Assembly (NCBI RefSeq): GCF_006152145.1
Contig: NZ_VDFV01000025.1
Coordinates: forward strand, 1 to 50,655
Origin: Rubellimicrobium roseum
GTDB lineage: Bacteria > Pseudomonadota > Alphaproteobacteria > Rhodobacterales > Rhodobacteraceae
DNA: 50,655 nucleotides
Direction: 5' to 3'
Shown one piece after another: positions 34,910-45,635 of this stretch (within the stretch, counting starts at the first letter, position 1; each line of letters begins with the position of its first letter). The notes under the pieces are model-generated. The model ran no database searches and was not told the DNA's origin. It saw only the letters and a program-made list of their open reading frames with translations. The translations under genes were made by a program, and so were the position numbers.

Positions 34910-36099
34910 GCCGAGCCTCCGGTTGCAGGATTCCAGCCGGGCGCGAGCCGGACGTACTTTATCGCGCGGCGATGGTAGGTGTAGGCGATGTGGAGCGCCC
35001 CATCCGGCCCCTCGAGCAGCCAGGGATAGGACATCTCTTTGTTCCGGCCGTCCGTGGAGTCGTTCGAGGTGCAGGTGCCGGGCCCGTCCTCGACGATGAT
35101 CCGGCGCGGGAAGGTGCGCCCGCCGTCCGAGGACAGGCAGACCGCCACCGGCGCGCGCGGCACGCCCCAGACGGGCACGCAGCCCCCGGTCGGATCGGCG
35201 TCTGGCCGGGCGTCGTCCTCGCCCAGCTCGTCGTAGAGCGAGGCCCGCCGGTCCGAGGACGTCGCGGCCGAAGCGGGATTGCAGATCATCGCGACCCCGC
35301 CCGAGGCGAGCCGGATCGCGGCGATCGAGGAGTTGTTGTTGGGCACGTCGGTCGGCTCGGGCGCGGACCAGCTCCGTCCGCCGTCCGCGCTCTCGGACCG
35401 GTGGACGAAGTCGGCCTGACGGCGGCGGTAGAAGGCGGCGTAGCGGCCGTCGTCCAGCGCCACGGGGCTCATGTGCACCGAGCCGATGGAGTCCGGCACC
35501 TCCTCCAGGGTCCAGGTCTCGCCCGCATCCGTGGACACCCCGACCGCCGCCAGGTCATGGCTGCCGTTCCAGCGCTGGCCGGGTCGCTGGATGCAGCGGA
35601 AGATTGGCAGGAGCCAGGCGCCGTCCTCCCTGACGACCAACGGGGCCCGGATGAAGCAGCCGAGCGGCAGGTCGAGGAAGCGCCCCTCCTCCGCCGAGAT
35701 CAGAGCGGGGTTTTCCCGGTCGCGCATCAGGCGGGCCATGCGGATGCGGCACTCGTCCTGGTTGCCCGAGGGCTGGGCCGTATGGAACAGCCACAGCCCG
35801 CCATCGGGGGCCGTGAAGATGACGGGGTTCTGCTCGGACCGGTGCGGATCGCCACTGAGCGCGCAGGCGGGCCCCCAGGCCGACGCCCCAGGCGCCAGGA
35901 TGGACGCGTGGATGGATATGTCGGACTTGCCTTCGAGCGTGCCGCCGAACCAGGCGCAGATGAGCGACCCGTCGGCGAGCGGGGCCAGGAAAGCGGCGTG
36001 GTTCTGCACCTTCGGGGACGGCAGGAACGCCTCGTGGCGACCGGGCGCCGTCTCGGACAGATCGCCGGTCATGGCTGCGGCGATTTCATTGGGCTCCAT
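34906..36099 (-). CDS. Sialidase-fold (BNR/Asp-box) protein, cytoplasmic
   Basis: The 397-residue protein shows three Asp-box repeats ([27 protein letters not shown]) and a six-bladed propeller layout of the BNR_2 type. It begins without a signal peptide, so it probably acts inside the cell. Related proteins annotated as exo-alpha-sialidases often act as glycoside hydrolases or lyases on other sugars. It is the first gene of the minus operon with pdxA, the DapA-type lyase and the alcohol dehydrogenase. The ATG follows a GGAGGAG site. It may release the acid sugar from an imported conjugate. Confidence 0.85.
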   Translation of the reverse strand: MEPNEIAAAMTGDLSETAPGRHEAFLPSPKVQNHAAFLAPLADGSLICAWFGGTLEGKSDISIHASILAPGASAWGPACALSGDPHRSEQNPVIFTAPDGGLWLFHTAQPSGNQDECRIRMARLMRDRENPALISAEEGRFLDLPLGCFIRAPLVVREDGAWLLPIFRCIQRPGQRWNGSHDLAAVGVSTDAGETWTLEEVPDSIGSVHMSPVALDDGRYAAFYRRRQADFVHRSESADGGRSWSAPEPTDVPNNNSSIAAIRLASGGVAMICNPASAATSSDRRASLYDELGEDDARPDADPTGGCVPVWGVPRAPVAVCLSSDGGRTFPRRIIVEDGPGTCTSNDSTDGRNKEMSYPWLLEGPDGALHIAYTYHRRAIKYVRLAPGWNPATGGSA

Positions 36100-36150
36100 G
36101 ACTGGCTCCTCCTCCAGCAGACAAGCCGCACGTTCAACAGCACGGCCATG

Positions 36151-36280
36151 TTGTCAAGTTGAAGTTTGCCCGCCCGCAAGCAATGCGCCAAGAGATCGCT
36201 TGGCTTTGATCAGGTTTTTCATTGGTTTGCTGGATGAAGCCGACGATGGCGGCTTTTGCCTCCATGAACTCGTTGACAAG
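36151..36280. promoter_or_regulatory. Inverted pair of TTGACAA elements between divergent operons
   Basis: TTGTCAA at 36151-36157 and TTGACAA at 36273-36279 are exact inverted copies; reading outward both continue as TTGACAAnATG. Each could be the -35 of a divergent promoter or a site for the FCD regulator at 31181. The -10 regions are not convincing. Assignment is tentative. Confidence 0.35.
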
Positions 36281-36321
36281 ATGACGATCCGGGTCCATGG
36301 TCTGGCCGCCGGGCATGGAGG

Positions 36322-37236
36322 ATGGCCGGAGTGGAGGAGCCAGTGACCCGAGACGTGGGAAGAGCTACGCCCGCGGCCCTTGCGGTGGGACTGGCGGCGT
36401 CGGCCGCCGGCCTCGCCGCCGTGGATGCGGCCATCGTTCGGGCGCTGGGCGGCTCCATCCACCCGTTCGTCATCGGGTTCTTCCGGGCGGCCTTTGGCGC
36501 GCTGGCAGTCCTGCCCTGGATCGCCGTTCGGCCAGGGATGCTCAGGACGGCCTATCCGCTGCGGCAGCACGCGCTGCGGGCGGGGCTGAAGCTGCTGGCC
36601 CTGGTTTCGTTCTTTGCCGCCTTCTCGCACGGAAAGCTGACCGACGTGACAGCGATCGCCTTCACCTCGCCCATCTTCGTCGTGGTGGGGGCGGCCGCGA
36701 TGCTGGGCGAGCGGCTGAGGGCTTCGACCATCCTCGTCGTGCTGGCCAGCTTTGCCGGGGCGCTCCTCGTGATCCGTCCGGACGGCGGGGCGCCGGCGGC
36801 GGGCATGGGCTTCGCCCTGATCGGGGCCATGCTGACGGCCCTGATCCAGCTCATGCTCAAGTCCATGTCGTCCGGGGACCGGACGGACACGCTGGTCGCC
36901 TGGAACCTGCTCCTGACCGCGCCCATGGCCCTGCTGCCGGCCCTTCTGTTCTGGACCACGCCCACGGCGTGGGAGGCGGGGCTCCTGGTCACGCAGGGCG
37001 TCCTGGGCGCGGCCTGCATGGCGCTGATGACCCACGCCTTCAGCCTGGCGGACGCGACCATCGTGGCGCCCGTCGATTTCCTGCGGCTGCCCCTCGTGGC
37101 CGCCATGGCTTACGCGCTCTTCGGCGAGGTGGCCGGCCCGGCCACCTGGGCGGGCGGCGCCATCATCTGCGGATCGGCCCTCATGGCCTCGCGGATGTCG
37201 CGGGCGGCTGCGCCCGCAAGCATCAACAAACTCTGA
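36322..37236 (+). CDS. DMT-superfamily transporter (EamA domains)
   Basis: The 304-residue membrane protein has about ten hydrophobic helices in two EamA repeats, with family motifs FFRAAFGALAVLPW and PIFVVVGAAAMLGERL in the first repeat and PVDFLRLPLVAAMAYALFGE in the second. DMT carriers usually export small metabolites. The ATG at 36322 has GGAG too close; the in-frame GTG at 36343 has a GGAGGAG site at better spacing and may be the true start. It precedes the peptide-type binding protein by 21 bp, so it is likely co-transcribed with the transporter. Confidence 0.88.
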   Translation: MAGVEEPVTRDVGRATPAALAVGLAASAAGLAAVDAAIVRALGGSIHPFVIGFFRAAFGALAVLPWIAVRPGMLRTAYPLRQHALRAGLKLLALVSFFAAFSHGKLTDVTAIAFTSPIFVVVGAAAMLGERLRASTILVVLASFAGALLVIRPDGGAPAAGMGFALIGAMLTALIQLMLKSMSSGDRTDTLVAWNLLLTAPMALLPALLFWTTPTAWEAGLLVTQGVLGAACMALMTHAFSLADATIVAPVDFLRLPLVAAMAYALFGEVAGPATWAGGAIICGSALMASRMSRAAAPASINKL

Positions 37237-37257
37237 ACGTCAACTGGGAGGTAGACA

Positions 37258-38766
37258 ATGTTTGGAAAGGTGATGACCTGGGGAGCCCTGATGCTCGCCA
37301 CGAGTCTGACGCCGGTCTGGGCGCAGGACGACAAGGCCGTGACCATCGTGCTCAACGAGGAAGTGGACGTGATGGAGCCTTGCATGGCCACGCGCTCCAA
37401 CATCGGCCGCGTGATCCTGGGCAACGTCAACGAGACGCTGACCGAGCTCGACGTGCGCGGCGACCAGGGCCTGATGCCCCGGCTCGCCGAGTCCTGGGAG
37501 CAGATGGAGGACGGCAGCTGGCGCTTCAATCTCCGTCAGGGCGTGACCTTCTCGGACGGCAGCACCTTCGATGCGCAGGACGTCAAGCATTCGTTCGACC
37601 GGGTCTTCGACCCGACCATCACCTGCGAGTCGGCCCGCTACTTCGGCGGCATGACGGTCACGGCCACCGTGGTCGACGACCGGACCATCGACTTCGTGGT
37701 GGACCCGGTGCAGCCGATCCTGCCGCTCCTCGTGTCCCTCATAACGATCGTCCCGGCCGAGACCCCCGTCGAGTTCGTCCGCGAGCCCGTGGGCACCGGT
37801 CCCTACGCCGTCACGGAATGGAGCCCGGGCCAGCAGATCGTCCTAACCCGCCGCGACGACTATTGGGGCGAAGCGCCCGAGGTCAGCCAGGCGACCTACG
37901 TGGTCCGGACCGATCCGGCCGTGCGGGCGGCCATGGTCGAGGCGGGCGAGGCCGACATCGCGCCCACCATCTCGCAGGACGATGCGACCAACCCGGCGAC
38001 CGACTTCCCCTACCTGAACTCCGAGACCGTCTATTTCCGGCTCGACGCCTCCCAGGCCCCGGTCAGCGACCTTCGCGTGCGCCAGGCGCTCAACATGGCC
38101 ATCGACCGCGAGGCCTTCATCGGCACGCTGGTGCCGCAGGACGCTCTCCTGGCGACGGCCATCTATCCGCCGACCACGCAGGGCTGGAACGCCGACGTGC
38201 CGGTGCCCGCCTACGACCCGGAGGGCGCCCGCGCGCTTCTGGAGGAAGCACGCGCCGACGGGGTGGCGGTGGACACGCCGATCACCATCATGGCCCGCAC
38301 CGCCAACTTCCCCAATGTCACCGAGGTGATGGAGGCCATCCAGCAGATGCTGCAGGAAGCGGGTTTCACCGTCGAGCTGCAGATGGTCGAGGTGGCCGAG
38401 CACGAGGTCTACTACTCGAAGCCCTACCCGACGGACCGCGGCGCCTACATCATCGCGGCCATGCACGACAACCGCATGGGCGATCCGAGCTTCTCGGCCT
38501 ACTTCAAGTACCACTCCGAAGGCCGCCAGTCCGGCATCGCCGATCCCAAGGTGGACGACCTCATCACCCGCGCCTCGGCGGCCACGGGCGAGGAGCGGAA
38601 CCAGCTCTGGTCCGAGCTGCAGGCCTACGTGCATGACGAGCTCTCGGCGGACGTCCTGCTGTTCCACATGGTCGGCTTCGCCCGCGTGGCCGAGCGCATC
38701 GACTGGACGCCCACCATCGCCACCAACTCGCAGCTTCAGCTGTCCGAGATCGGCTTCAAGCAGTAA
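37258..38766 (+). CDS. ABC transporter substrate-binding protein, SBP_bac_5 (peptide/glycoside type)
   Basis: The 502-residue secreted protein has a signal peptide at 1-22 (cleavage before QDDKAV). The mature SBP_bac_5 protein shows ESWEQMEDGSWRFNLRQGVTFSDG-type motifs early, FDAQDVKHSFDRV, VGTGPYAVTEW, and LRVRQALNMAIDREAF. The family binds oligopeptides, but also nickel, opines, oligosaccharides and sugar conjugates. Its neighbours point to a sugar-acid conjugate rather than a peptide. A GGGAGGTAG site precedes the ATG. Confidence 0.93.
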   Translation: MFGKVMTWGALMLATSLTPVWAQDDKAVTIVLNEEVDVMEPCMATRSNIGRVILGNVNETLTELDVRGDQGLMPRLAESWEQMEDGSWRFNLRQGVTFSDGSTFDAQDVKHSFDRVFDPTITCESARYFGGMTVTATVVDDRTIDFVVDPVQPILPLLVSLITIVPAETPVEFVREPVGTGPYAVTEWSPGQQIVLTRRDDYWGEAPEVSQATYVVRTDPAVRAAMVEAGEADIAPTISQDDATNPATDFPYLNSETVYFRLDASQAPVSDLRVRQALNMAIDREAFIGTLVPQDALLATAIYPPTTQGWNADVPVPAYDPEGARALLEEARADGVAVDTPITIMARTANFPNVTEVMEAIQQMLQEAGFTVELQMVEVAEHEVYYSKPYPTDRGAYIIAAMHDNRMGDPSFSAYFKYHSEGRQSGIADPKVDDLITRASAATGEERNQLWSELQAYVHDELSADVLLFHMVGFARVAERIDWTPTIATNSQLQLSEIGFKQ

Positions 38767-38772
38767 TCCCGA

Positions 38773-38798
38773 GGGCGCGGGGGCTCACTCCCGCGCCC
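38773..38798 (+). promoter_or_regulatory. Intercistronic GC hairpin after the binding-protein gene
   Basis: Perfect 9-bp arms GGGCGCGGG (38773-38781) and CCCGCGCCC (38790-38798) flank an 8-base loop, 6 bp after the stop. GTTCTCTT follows, so partial rho-independent termination is plausible. This is the fourth binding-protein gene in the window with this arrangement. Confidence 0.7.
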
Positions 38799-38822
38799 GT
38801 TCTCTTCCAGGGACGCCCCACC

Positions 38823-39737
38823 ATGCTGACGTTCATCCGAAAGCGCTCCGTGGCCAGCCTCGTCTCGCTCGTGGGGCTCATCGTTCTCGTCTTCTTCCTG
38901 TCGCGGCTGACGGGCGATCCCACCGACCTTTACCTGCCCATCGACGCCACGGACGAGATGCGGGCGCAGTTCCGCGATATCTACGGGCTCGACGACCCGC
39001 TGATCGTCCAGTTCGGCCGCTACGTGGGCGACCTCGTCCAGCTCGACTTCGGCGAGTCCATCCGCAAGGCGCGTCCGGCCATCGACGTCGTGCTCGAGGC
39101 TTTCGTCTGGACGCTCCAGCTCGCGCTCATCACCATGGCGCTCGTCACGGTGGCGGCCGTGGTCGTGGGATCGCTCGCGGCCTTCCGGGTCGGCGGCTTC
39201 TTCGACCGGGTCTCGGGCATCGTCTCGCTGGTGGCGGCCTCGGCGCCCGATTTCTGGATCGCCATCGTCGCCATCGTCGTCTTCGCCGTGGGCCTGGGCT
39301 GGCTGCCGACCTCGGGCACCGGCACCGTGTGGCACTGGATCCTGCCGATCGCGGTCCTGTTCATCCGCCCCTTCGGCCTGATCGTGCAGGTCGTGCGCGG
39401 TTCGATGATCAGCACGCTGTCCTCCGCCTATGTAAAGACGGCCCGCGCCAAGGGCGTGCGCACCCGCTCGATCATCTTCGTCCACGCCCTGCGCAACGCC
39501 ATGCTGCCGGTCATCACCGTCATCGGCGACCAGGCGGCCTCGCTCCTCAACGGCGCGGTCGTGATCGAGACGATCTTCGGCTTCCCGGGCGTGGGCAAGC
39601 TCATGATCGACTCCATCCTCCAGCGCGACTTCACGGTGGTGCTCGCCTCCATCATCGTCACGGCCCTGGCGATCTTCGTCATGAACCTCCTGATCGACCT
39701 GGCCTACGCGGCCCTCGATCCCCGCATCCGCAACTAG
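38823..39737 (+). CDS. Peptide-type ABC transporter permease, DppB family
   Basis: The 304-residue inner-membrane protein has six hydrophobic segments and an N-terminal helix followed by the DppB-family periplasmic region (PTDLYLPIDATDEM). The EAA-type loop is seen in ARAKGVRTRSIIFVHALRNAMLPVITVIG and the C-terminus is ALDPRIRN. It pairs with the next gene in a heterodimeric pore. There is a 10-bp gap to the partner. Confidence 0.93.
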   Translation: MLTFIRKRSVASLVSLVGLIVLVFFLSRLTGDPTDLYLPIDATDEMRAQFRDIYGLDDPLIVQFGRYVGDLVQLDFGESIRKARPAIDVVLEAFVWTLQLALITMALVTVAAVVVGSLAAFRVGGFFDRVSGIVSLVAASAPDFWIAIVAIVVFAVGLGWLPTSGTGTVWHWILPIAVLFIRPFGLIVQVVRGSMISTLSSAYVKTARAKGVRTRSIIFVHALRNAMLPVITVIGDQAASLLNGAVVIETIFGFPGVGKLMIDSILQRDFTVVLASIIVTALAIFVMNLLIDLAYAALDPRIRN

Positions 39738-39747
39738 GGAGCGCCCC

Positions 39748-40672
39748 ATGAGCACCGCGCCAGCCATGACCGACGGGACGGCCCTTCCCAACGAGCCGAG
39801 CGCGCCGCGCCGGTTCCTGCGCATGCTGTGGGCCGACAAGTTCGCCTTGGCCGCCCTTCTGTTCCTTCTCCTCGTCGTCCTCATGGCGGTGATCGGACCA
39901 GCCCTGCTGGGCGAGGTGGCGCAGAAGCAGAACCTGCGCGGGCGCAACGCCCCGCCCTTCGAATGGGACCGCGGCTGGCTCTGGTGGATGGGAGCGGACT
40001 CCCTGGGCCGGCCGCTCTTCGCCCGGATCATCGTCGCGGCGCGCAACACCATGACGGTCGCCGCCGGCGCGGTGCTGGCCTCGGCGCTGATCGGCACGAC
40101 GCTGGGCCTGATCGCCGGCTACGCCTCCCGCCGGGTCGGCGAGGCGATCATGCGGCTCGCGGACGTCATCATGTCGTTCCCCTCGCTCCTCCTCGCCGTC
40201 ATCGTGCTCTACATCCTGGGCCCCTCGGTTACGAACGTCATCCTCGTGCTGGCGATCACCCGCATCCCCGTCTACCTCCGCACCACCCGGGCTGAGGTGC
40301 TGGAGATCCGCGAGCGCATGTTCGTGTCGGCCGCGCGGGTCATGGGGGCGTCCTCGCGCCGGATCGTGCTCCGCCACATCCTGCCGGTGGTCCTGCCCAC
40401 GCTGATGACCATCGCGACGCTGGACTTCGCCTATGTCATGCTGGCCGAAAGCGCGCTGTCCTTCCTGGGCATCGGCATCCAGCCCCCGGAGATCACCTGG
40501 GGCCTGATGATCGCCCAGGGCAAGGAACACCTCACCCGCGCCTGGTGGCTCTCGTTCTGGCCGGGCCTCGCGATCATCCTGACCACGCTTTCGCTCAACC
40601 TGCTGTCCAACTGGATGCGGATCGCGCTCGATCCCACGCAGCGCTGGCGCCTTGAAATGAGGGGACGGACCG

Positions 40673-40680
<8 letters not shown>
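39748..40680 (+). CDS. Peptide-type ABC transporter permease, DppC family
   Basis: The 310-residue membrane protein has an OppC_N-type first helix (about 30-50) and five more helices. The EAA loop is in ARVMGASSRRIVLRHILPVVLP, and the family motifs ESALSFLGIGIQPPEITWGLMI and ALDPTQRWR close it. It overlaps the fused ATPase by 8 bp. The insertion QNLRGRNAPPFEWDRGW before the conserved DSLGRPLF segment is normal for the family. Confidence 0.93.
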
Positions 40681-42292
<1,612 letters not shown>

Positions 42293-42370
42293 GGCGAGCC
42301 ACGGGCCTGCGGATCGTTTCGCACAGGCGGCCCGCAGGTTGCCCGGACGCGACCCTGCAACAGGAGCGGC

Positions 42371-43645
42371 ATGGCCATGCCTCGTGACGAGATCCGCGTG
42401 ACCTACCGCATCGAGACCTCGGGCGACCCCGAGGCGCTGGCGGGCAAGATCGCTTCGGATCAGTCCACCGGCACCTTCACCGAGCTGCCGGGCGAGACGG
42501 CCGCCGTGCGGGCGCGCTGCGCGGCGCGCGTGGTCGGGATCGAGCCGCTGGAGCCGCTGAACGTCCCTTCCATCCCCGATCCCACGGGACACGGGCCTTA
42601 CCGGCGCGCCGACGCAACGGTCGCCTTTCCACTCGAGGCCGTGGGCACCGACATCGCGGCGCTCCTGACGATCTGCGTCAACGGAGCCTATTCCGTCCGC
42701 GGGCTGACCGGCCTCCGCGTCATGGACATTGACCTGCCTCCGGCCTGGGCCTGTCATCCAGGCCCCCAGTTCGGCATCGACGGCTCGCGCCGCCTGATGG
42801 GCGTGGCCGAGGGCCTGATCATCGCCTCGATCATCAAGCCTTCGCTGGGCCTCTTGCCCGAAGAGACGGCCGAGGCGGTCCGGGTGCTCTGCGAGGCGGG
42901 CGTGGACTTCATCAAGGATGACGAGAAGCTGATGAGCCCGGGCTACTCGCCGCTGGCCGAACGCATCGCCGCCGTCATGCCCGTGATCCACGAGCACGAG
43001 CAGCGGACGGGTAAGAGGGTGATGTATGCCTGGGGCATCTCCTCCGCCGACCCCGATACCCTGATGCGCAACCACGACCTTGTGCTCGATGCGGGCGGCA
43101 ACGCGGCGGTGGTCAACATCAACTCCATCGGGCACGGAGGCATGAGCTTCCTGCGCCGGCGCTCGGCCCTTTGCCTGCACGCGCACCGCAACGGCTGGGA
43201 CCTCCTCACGCGGCATCCGGGGCTGGGAATGGAGTTCCGCCCCTACCAGAAGATCTGGCGCCTTCTGGGCGTCGACCAGTTCCAGATCAACGGCATCCGC
43301 GCCAAGTACTGGGAGCCGGACGAGAGCTTCGTGCGCTCGTTCCGCGACTGCATGACGCCGATCTTCTCGCCCGCCGACCGGCCGCTGCCGGTGGTCTGCT
43401 CGGGCCAGTGGGGCGGGCAGGCCTGGGACACCTATGCCCGCACGGGTCGCACGCTGGATCTCATGTACCTGGGCGGGGGCGGCATCCACGGCCATCCGAT
43501 GGGTCCGGCCGCCGGCGTGGCCGCCATCCGGCAGGCCTGGCAGGCCGCGGCCCAGGACATCCCGGCGGAGGTCATGGCGAAGGAACACCCCGAACTTGCC
43601 GCTTCGCTGAGGAAATTCGGTGGACCCGGGGGGAGCCCGTCATAA
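42371..43645 (+). CDS. RuBisCO-like protein (form IV), probable acid-sugar decarboxylase or enolase-type enzyme
   Basis: The 424-residue RuBisCO large-chain homolog keeps Lys156 (SIIKPSLGL), the carbamate Lys182 with Asp184/Glu185 (DFIKDDEKL), His270/His272 (LHAHRNG), a loop-6 Lys312 region (NGIRAKYWEP), SGQWGG at 344-349 and a phosphate loop GGGGIHGHP. KPKLG reads KPSLG, so the second active-site Lys is missing and carbon fixation is not expected. In D-apionate catabolism a RuBisCO-like enzyme (OiaX) decarboxylates a phosphorylated acid made by a DUF1537 kinase (OiaK); a kinase of that family lies at 30147. That role here is inference. AGGAGCGG precedes the ATG. It is 78 bp after the ATPase. 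Confidence 0.9.
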   Translation: MAMPRDEIRVTYRIETSGDPEALAGKIASDQSTGTFTELPGETAAVRARCAARVVGIEPLEPLNVPSIPDPTGHGPYRRADATVAFPLEAVGTDIAALLTICVNGAYSVRGLTGLRVMDIDLPPAWACHPGPQFGIDGSRRLMGVAEGLIIASIIKPSLGLLPEETAEAVRVLCEAGVDFIKDDEKLMSPGYSPLAERIAAVMPVIHEHEQRTGKRVMYAWGISSADPDTLMRNHDLVLDAGGNAAVVNINSIGHGGMSFLRRRSALCLHAHRNGWDLLTRHPGLGMEFRPYQKIWRLLGVDQFQINGIRAKYWEPDESFVRSFRDCMTPIFSPADRPLPVVCSGQWGGQAWDTYARTGRTLDLMYLGGGGIHGHPMGPAAGVAAIRQAWQAAAQDIPAEVMAKEHPELAASLRKFGGPGGSPS

Positions 43646-44069
43646 AGCCGGGCCGGGGTTGACGCCGAGAGTCATGCTCCGCGTGGTTGGGCACGCGCTG
43701 CCGCGCCACAGCAGATGCATCCGGTGGCCCAAACCAGTAGACGAGAGCCCCTGGGGCGCCAGGAAAGCCTTGGGTGCGACGAAGATGTGTCCCGTAGAGG
43801 CTGCAATACTGGTGACACCTCGATCACGAGAGTCGGTGGGTGGCGGAACAGAGGCGTGACCATGCAGCGTTCATGCCGGCCGTGTGGAGCCGCAGGTCAT
43901 CTCGAGCGACAAGCAGCATTGGGGCTCCGGTGACGGGCCCTGGCCCATTCTCTCGACGGCCGAGACACGGCAGGATGGATCAGGTGGGTCAGAAGGTCGC
44001 CTTGCCTGGTGGCCGACCATGGGACCCCGTTGCGAGCCCAGCCCCTTGTCGCTGCGATCTGGCTAGGCA
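43646..44069. other. Non-coding or decayed stretch, 420 bp
   Basis: It lies between the RuBisCO-like gene and the IS1182-type remnant. Short frames on both strands have no recognisable family or ribosome site. It probably includes one end of the insertion-sequence remnant, but I could not define terminal inverted repeats by eye. Confidence 0.35.
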
Positions 44070-45110
44070 TATCGATCAGGCTGTTGATGTGCCAAGAGTT
44101 GCAGACGAGCGCCGTCAAGCTGAACTCGCCATGGATACATCCTGCTCGTTTCATCAGGACGGCGCCGTGATTCATTCGTTGCTCGATCGTGCCGAGGGCG
44201 TGTTCGCAACAGGTGCGATGCTGATCGAGGGTTTTGGGACGGGTGGCCAGCCGCGCGGCCATGCGGTCAAGCACGGCCTCGTTCTCCAGACGAGCGACCT
44301 GCCGGTAGGTCCTGATGCAGCGCGGTCGGAGTTGGCAGGTCAGGCAGGCCTCGCGGCGGCTGGTTTCGATCTTTATGCTGTCCCGTGACTGCCCCCGCCG
44401 GCACGGTCGAAGCGCCTGACCGCCAGGGCAGGTAAAGAAGTTCGTGGACGGGTCGCAGGGGAACTGGTCTTTGGAAAGGAAGCCTTGGCGCACGGCCGGG
44501 CCGGGCACCGGCTTAGGCACCCAAGGGGTGATCCCGGCTGCCCCGCAGGCCTCGGAGCCCTCGATCTTGAGGGTGACCCGGTCGCCACGGTCTCGATCTG
44601 GTCGACCCCAAGCGCCTCGATGAAGGCCTTCGCCGTGGATGCCGCAGCGCCATGGCCCTGCTGTCAGGGTCTGTGGGATGGACCGTTCCTCGCCGGTGCG
44701 GTCCAAGTCGTTCCGGAGCCCCTTGTGGCGCTTGCGCTCCCCCCGGCGTGCCGCGTTCATCTAGGCCAAGCGTGGGGCCTCACGGCTGAAGCCAGAGTTC
44801 GAGCCGTCCGCTTCTGCGTCGCCCCAAGTCTGGCGCGTCCGAGACCCGGCCAGCTTCTCGTCCGCTTTATGAACGCAGGCGATCAGCGCCGTCCGTGTGG
44901 AGTTGCAGGCCTTGCTGTTGACCGCCTTGGATGGCGGGGGCCGTCCACCGCCACGAGCTCGTGGGCGAGGAGGCGCCGGAGGTCGCTGGTCCTGGCTGAC
45001 AGGCGGGCGAACCCGACCGGGATGGTCCGATGGCGGCGCCCCCGCTCCGGCGTGCGGCCGAGGTCTGGGTCCGAAGGCTGGTCGGGCGGCCTGTGGGTAG
45101 GATACGCCGG
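44070..45110 (-). mobile_element. Degenerate IS1182-family transposase remnant
   Basis: Minus-strand pieces in different frames match an IS1182/IS5-group DDE transposase. From N to C they are: LLAHELVAVDG (about 44945-44980), KAVNSKACNSTRTALIACVHKADEKLA (about 44850-44935), RKRHKGLRNDLDRTGEE (about 44690-44740), then one frame from about 44590 with EGSEACGAAGITPWVPKP, TCPGGQALRP, CQLRPRCIRTYRQVARLENEAVLDRMAARL and GTIEQRMNHGAVLMKRAGCIHGEFSLTALVCN. Several frameshifts and a deletion of the central DDE segment make it inactive. The N-terminal part (before about 45110) cannot be read. A separate N-terminal piece of the same family lies at 49788. Confidence 0.8.
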
Positions 45111-45245
45111 TCCCGCCTGCCTGAGCCCTGAACGGTCCCCTGGGGTTCCGGGCGACGAGGAACCGGGGTCGAGGCTTGGTCATGGGTGAGCCGCGGCTGG
45201 CGCGAGATGCCATCGGTCACAACTCACGCCATGTCGGACCTGCGC

Positions 45246-45635
45246 TCACGGCAACGCCCGGCCCGATCCGAACAGGGCCCGGGCGCCTTGGCCGACCTCG
45301 AACGGCTTCTCGCAGCAGGGCACGCGGTCGTAGGCCTGAGGCAAGGACTCCATGTCATAGCCGGTCGCGAACAGGAACGGGGTGCCGCGGTCGCGCAGCA
45401 CCTTGGCCACCGGGAAGACCATCTCGCCACGCAGGTTGATGTCGAGGATGGCGCCGTCGATCAGCCGGTCGGCGGCCAGGAGCGTCAGGGCGCTCTGGAC
45501 GGTCGGCACGGGCCCGACCACCTCGGCGCCCTGCTCCACGAGTTCGCGGCAGATATCTTCGGCCACGACGTACTCGTCCTCGACGACGAGGATGCAACGG
45601 CCCCTGAGAAGGGACGCCTCCGGGTGGTCAAGCAT
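45246..45635 (-). CDS. Single-domain response regulator (receiver only)
   Basis: The 129-residue receiver has CILVVEDEYVVAEDI (acidic pocket Glu19/Asp20), phospho-acceptor Asp65 (GAILDINLRG), FATGYD and the conserved Lys in CCEKPFE. No output domain follows. It overlaps the end of the HWE kinase gene by 8 bp and is its obvious partner; HWE kinases are often paired with such single-domain regulators. The start at 45635 follows GAGAGGGACG. The longer frame to 45704 lies inside the kinase. Confidence 0.9.
   Translation of the reverse strand: MLDHPEASLLRGRCILVVEDEYVVAEDICRELVEQGAEVVGPVPTVQSALTLLAADRLIDGAILDINLRGEMVFPVAKVLRDRGTPFLFATGYDMESLPQAYDRVPCCEKPFEVGQGARALFGSGRALP

Noticed and set aside
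33051-36099. Sialic acid catabolic operon
   Set aside because: Only a sialidase fold and a NanA-superfamily lyase are present; kinase, epimerase and GlcNAc-6-P enzymes are lacking, and the PdxA and iron-ADH genes point elsewhere.
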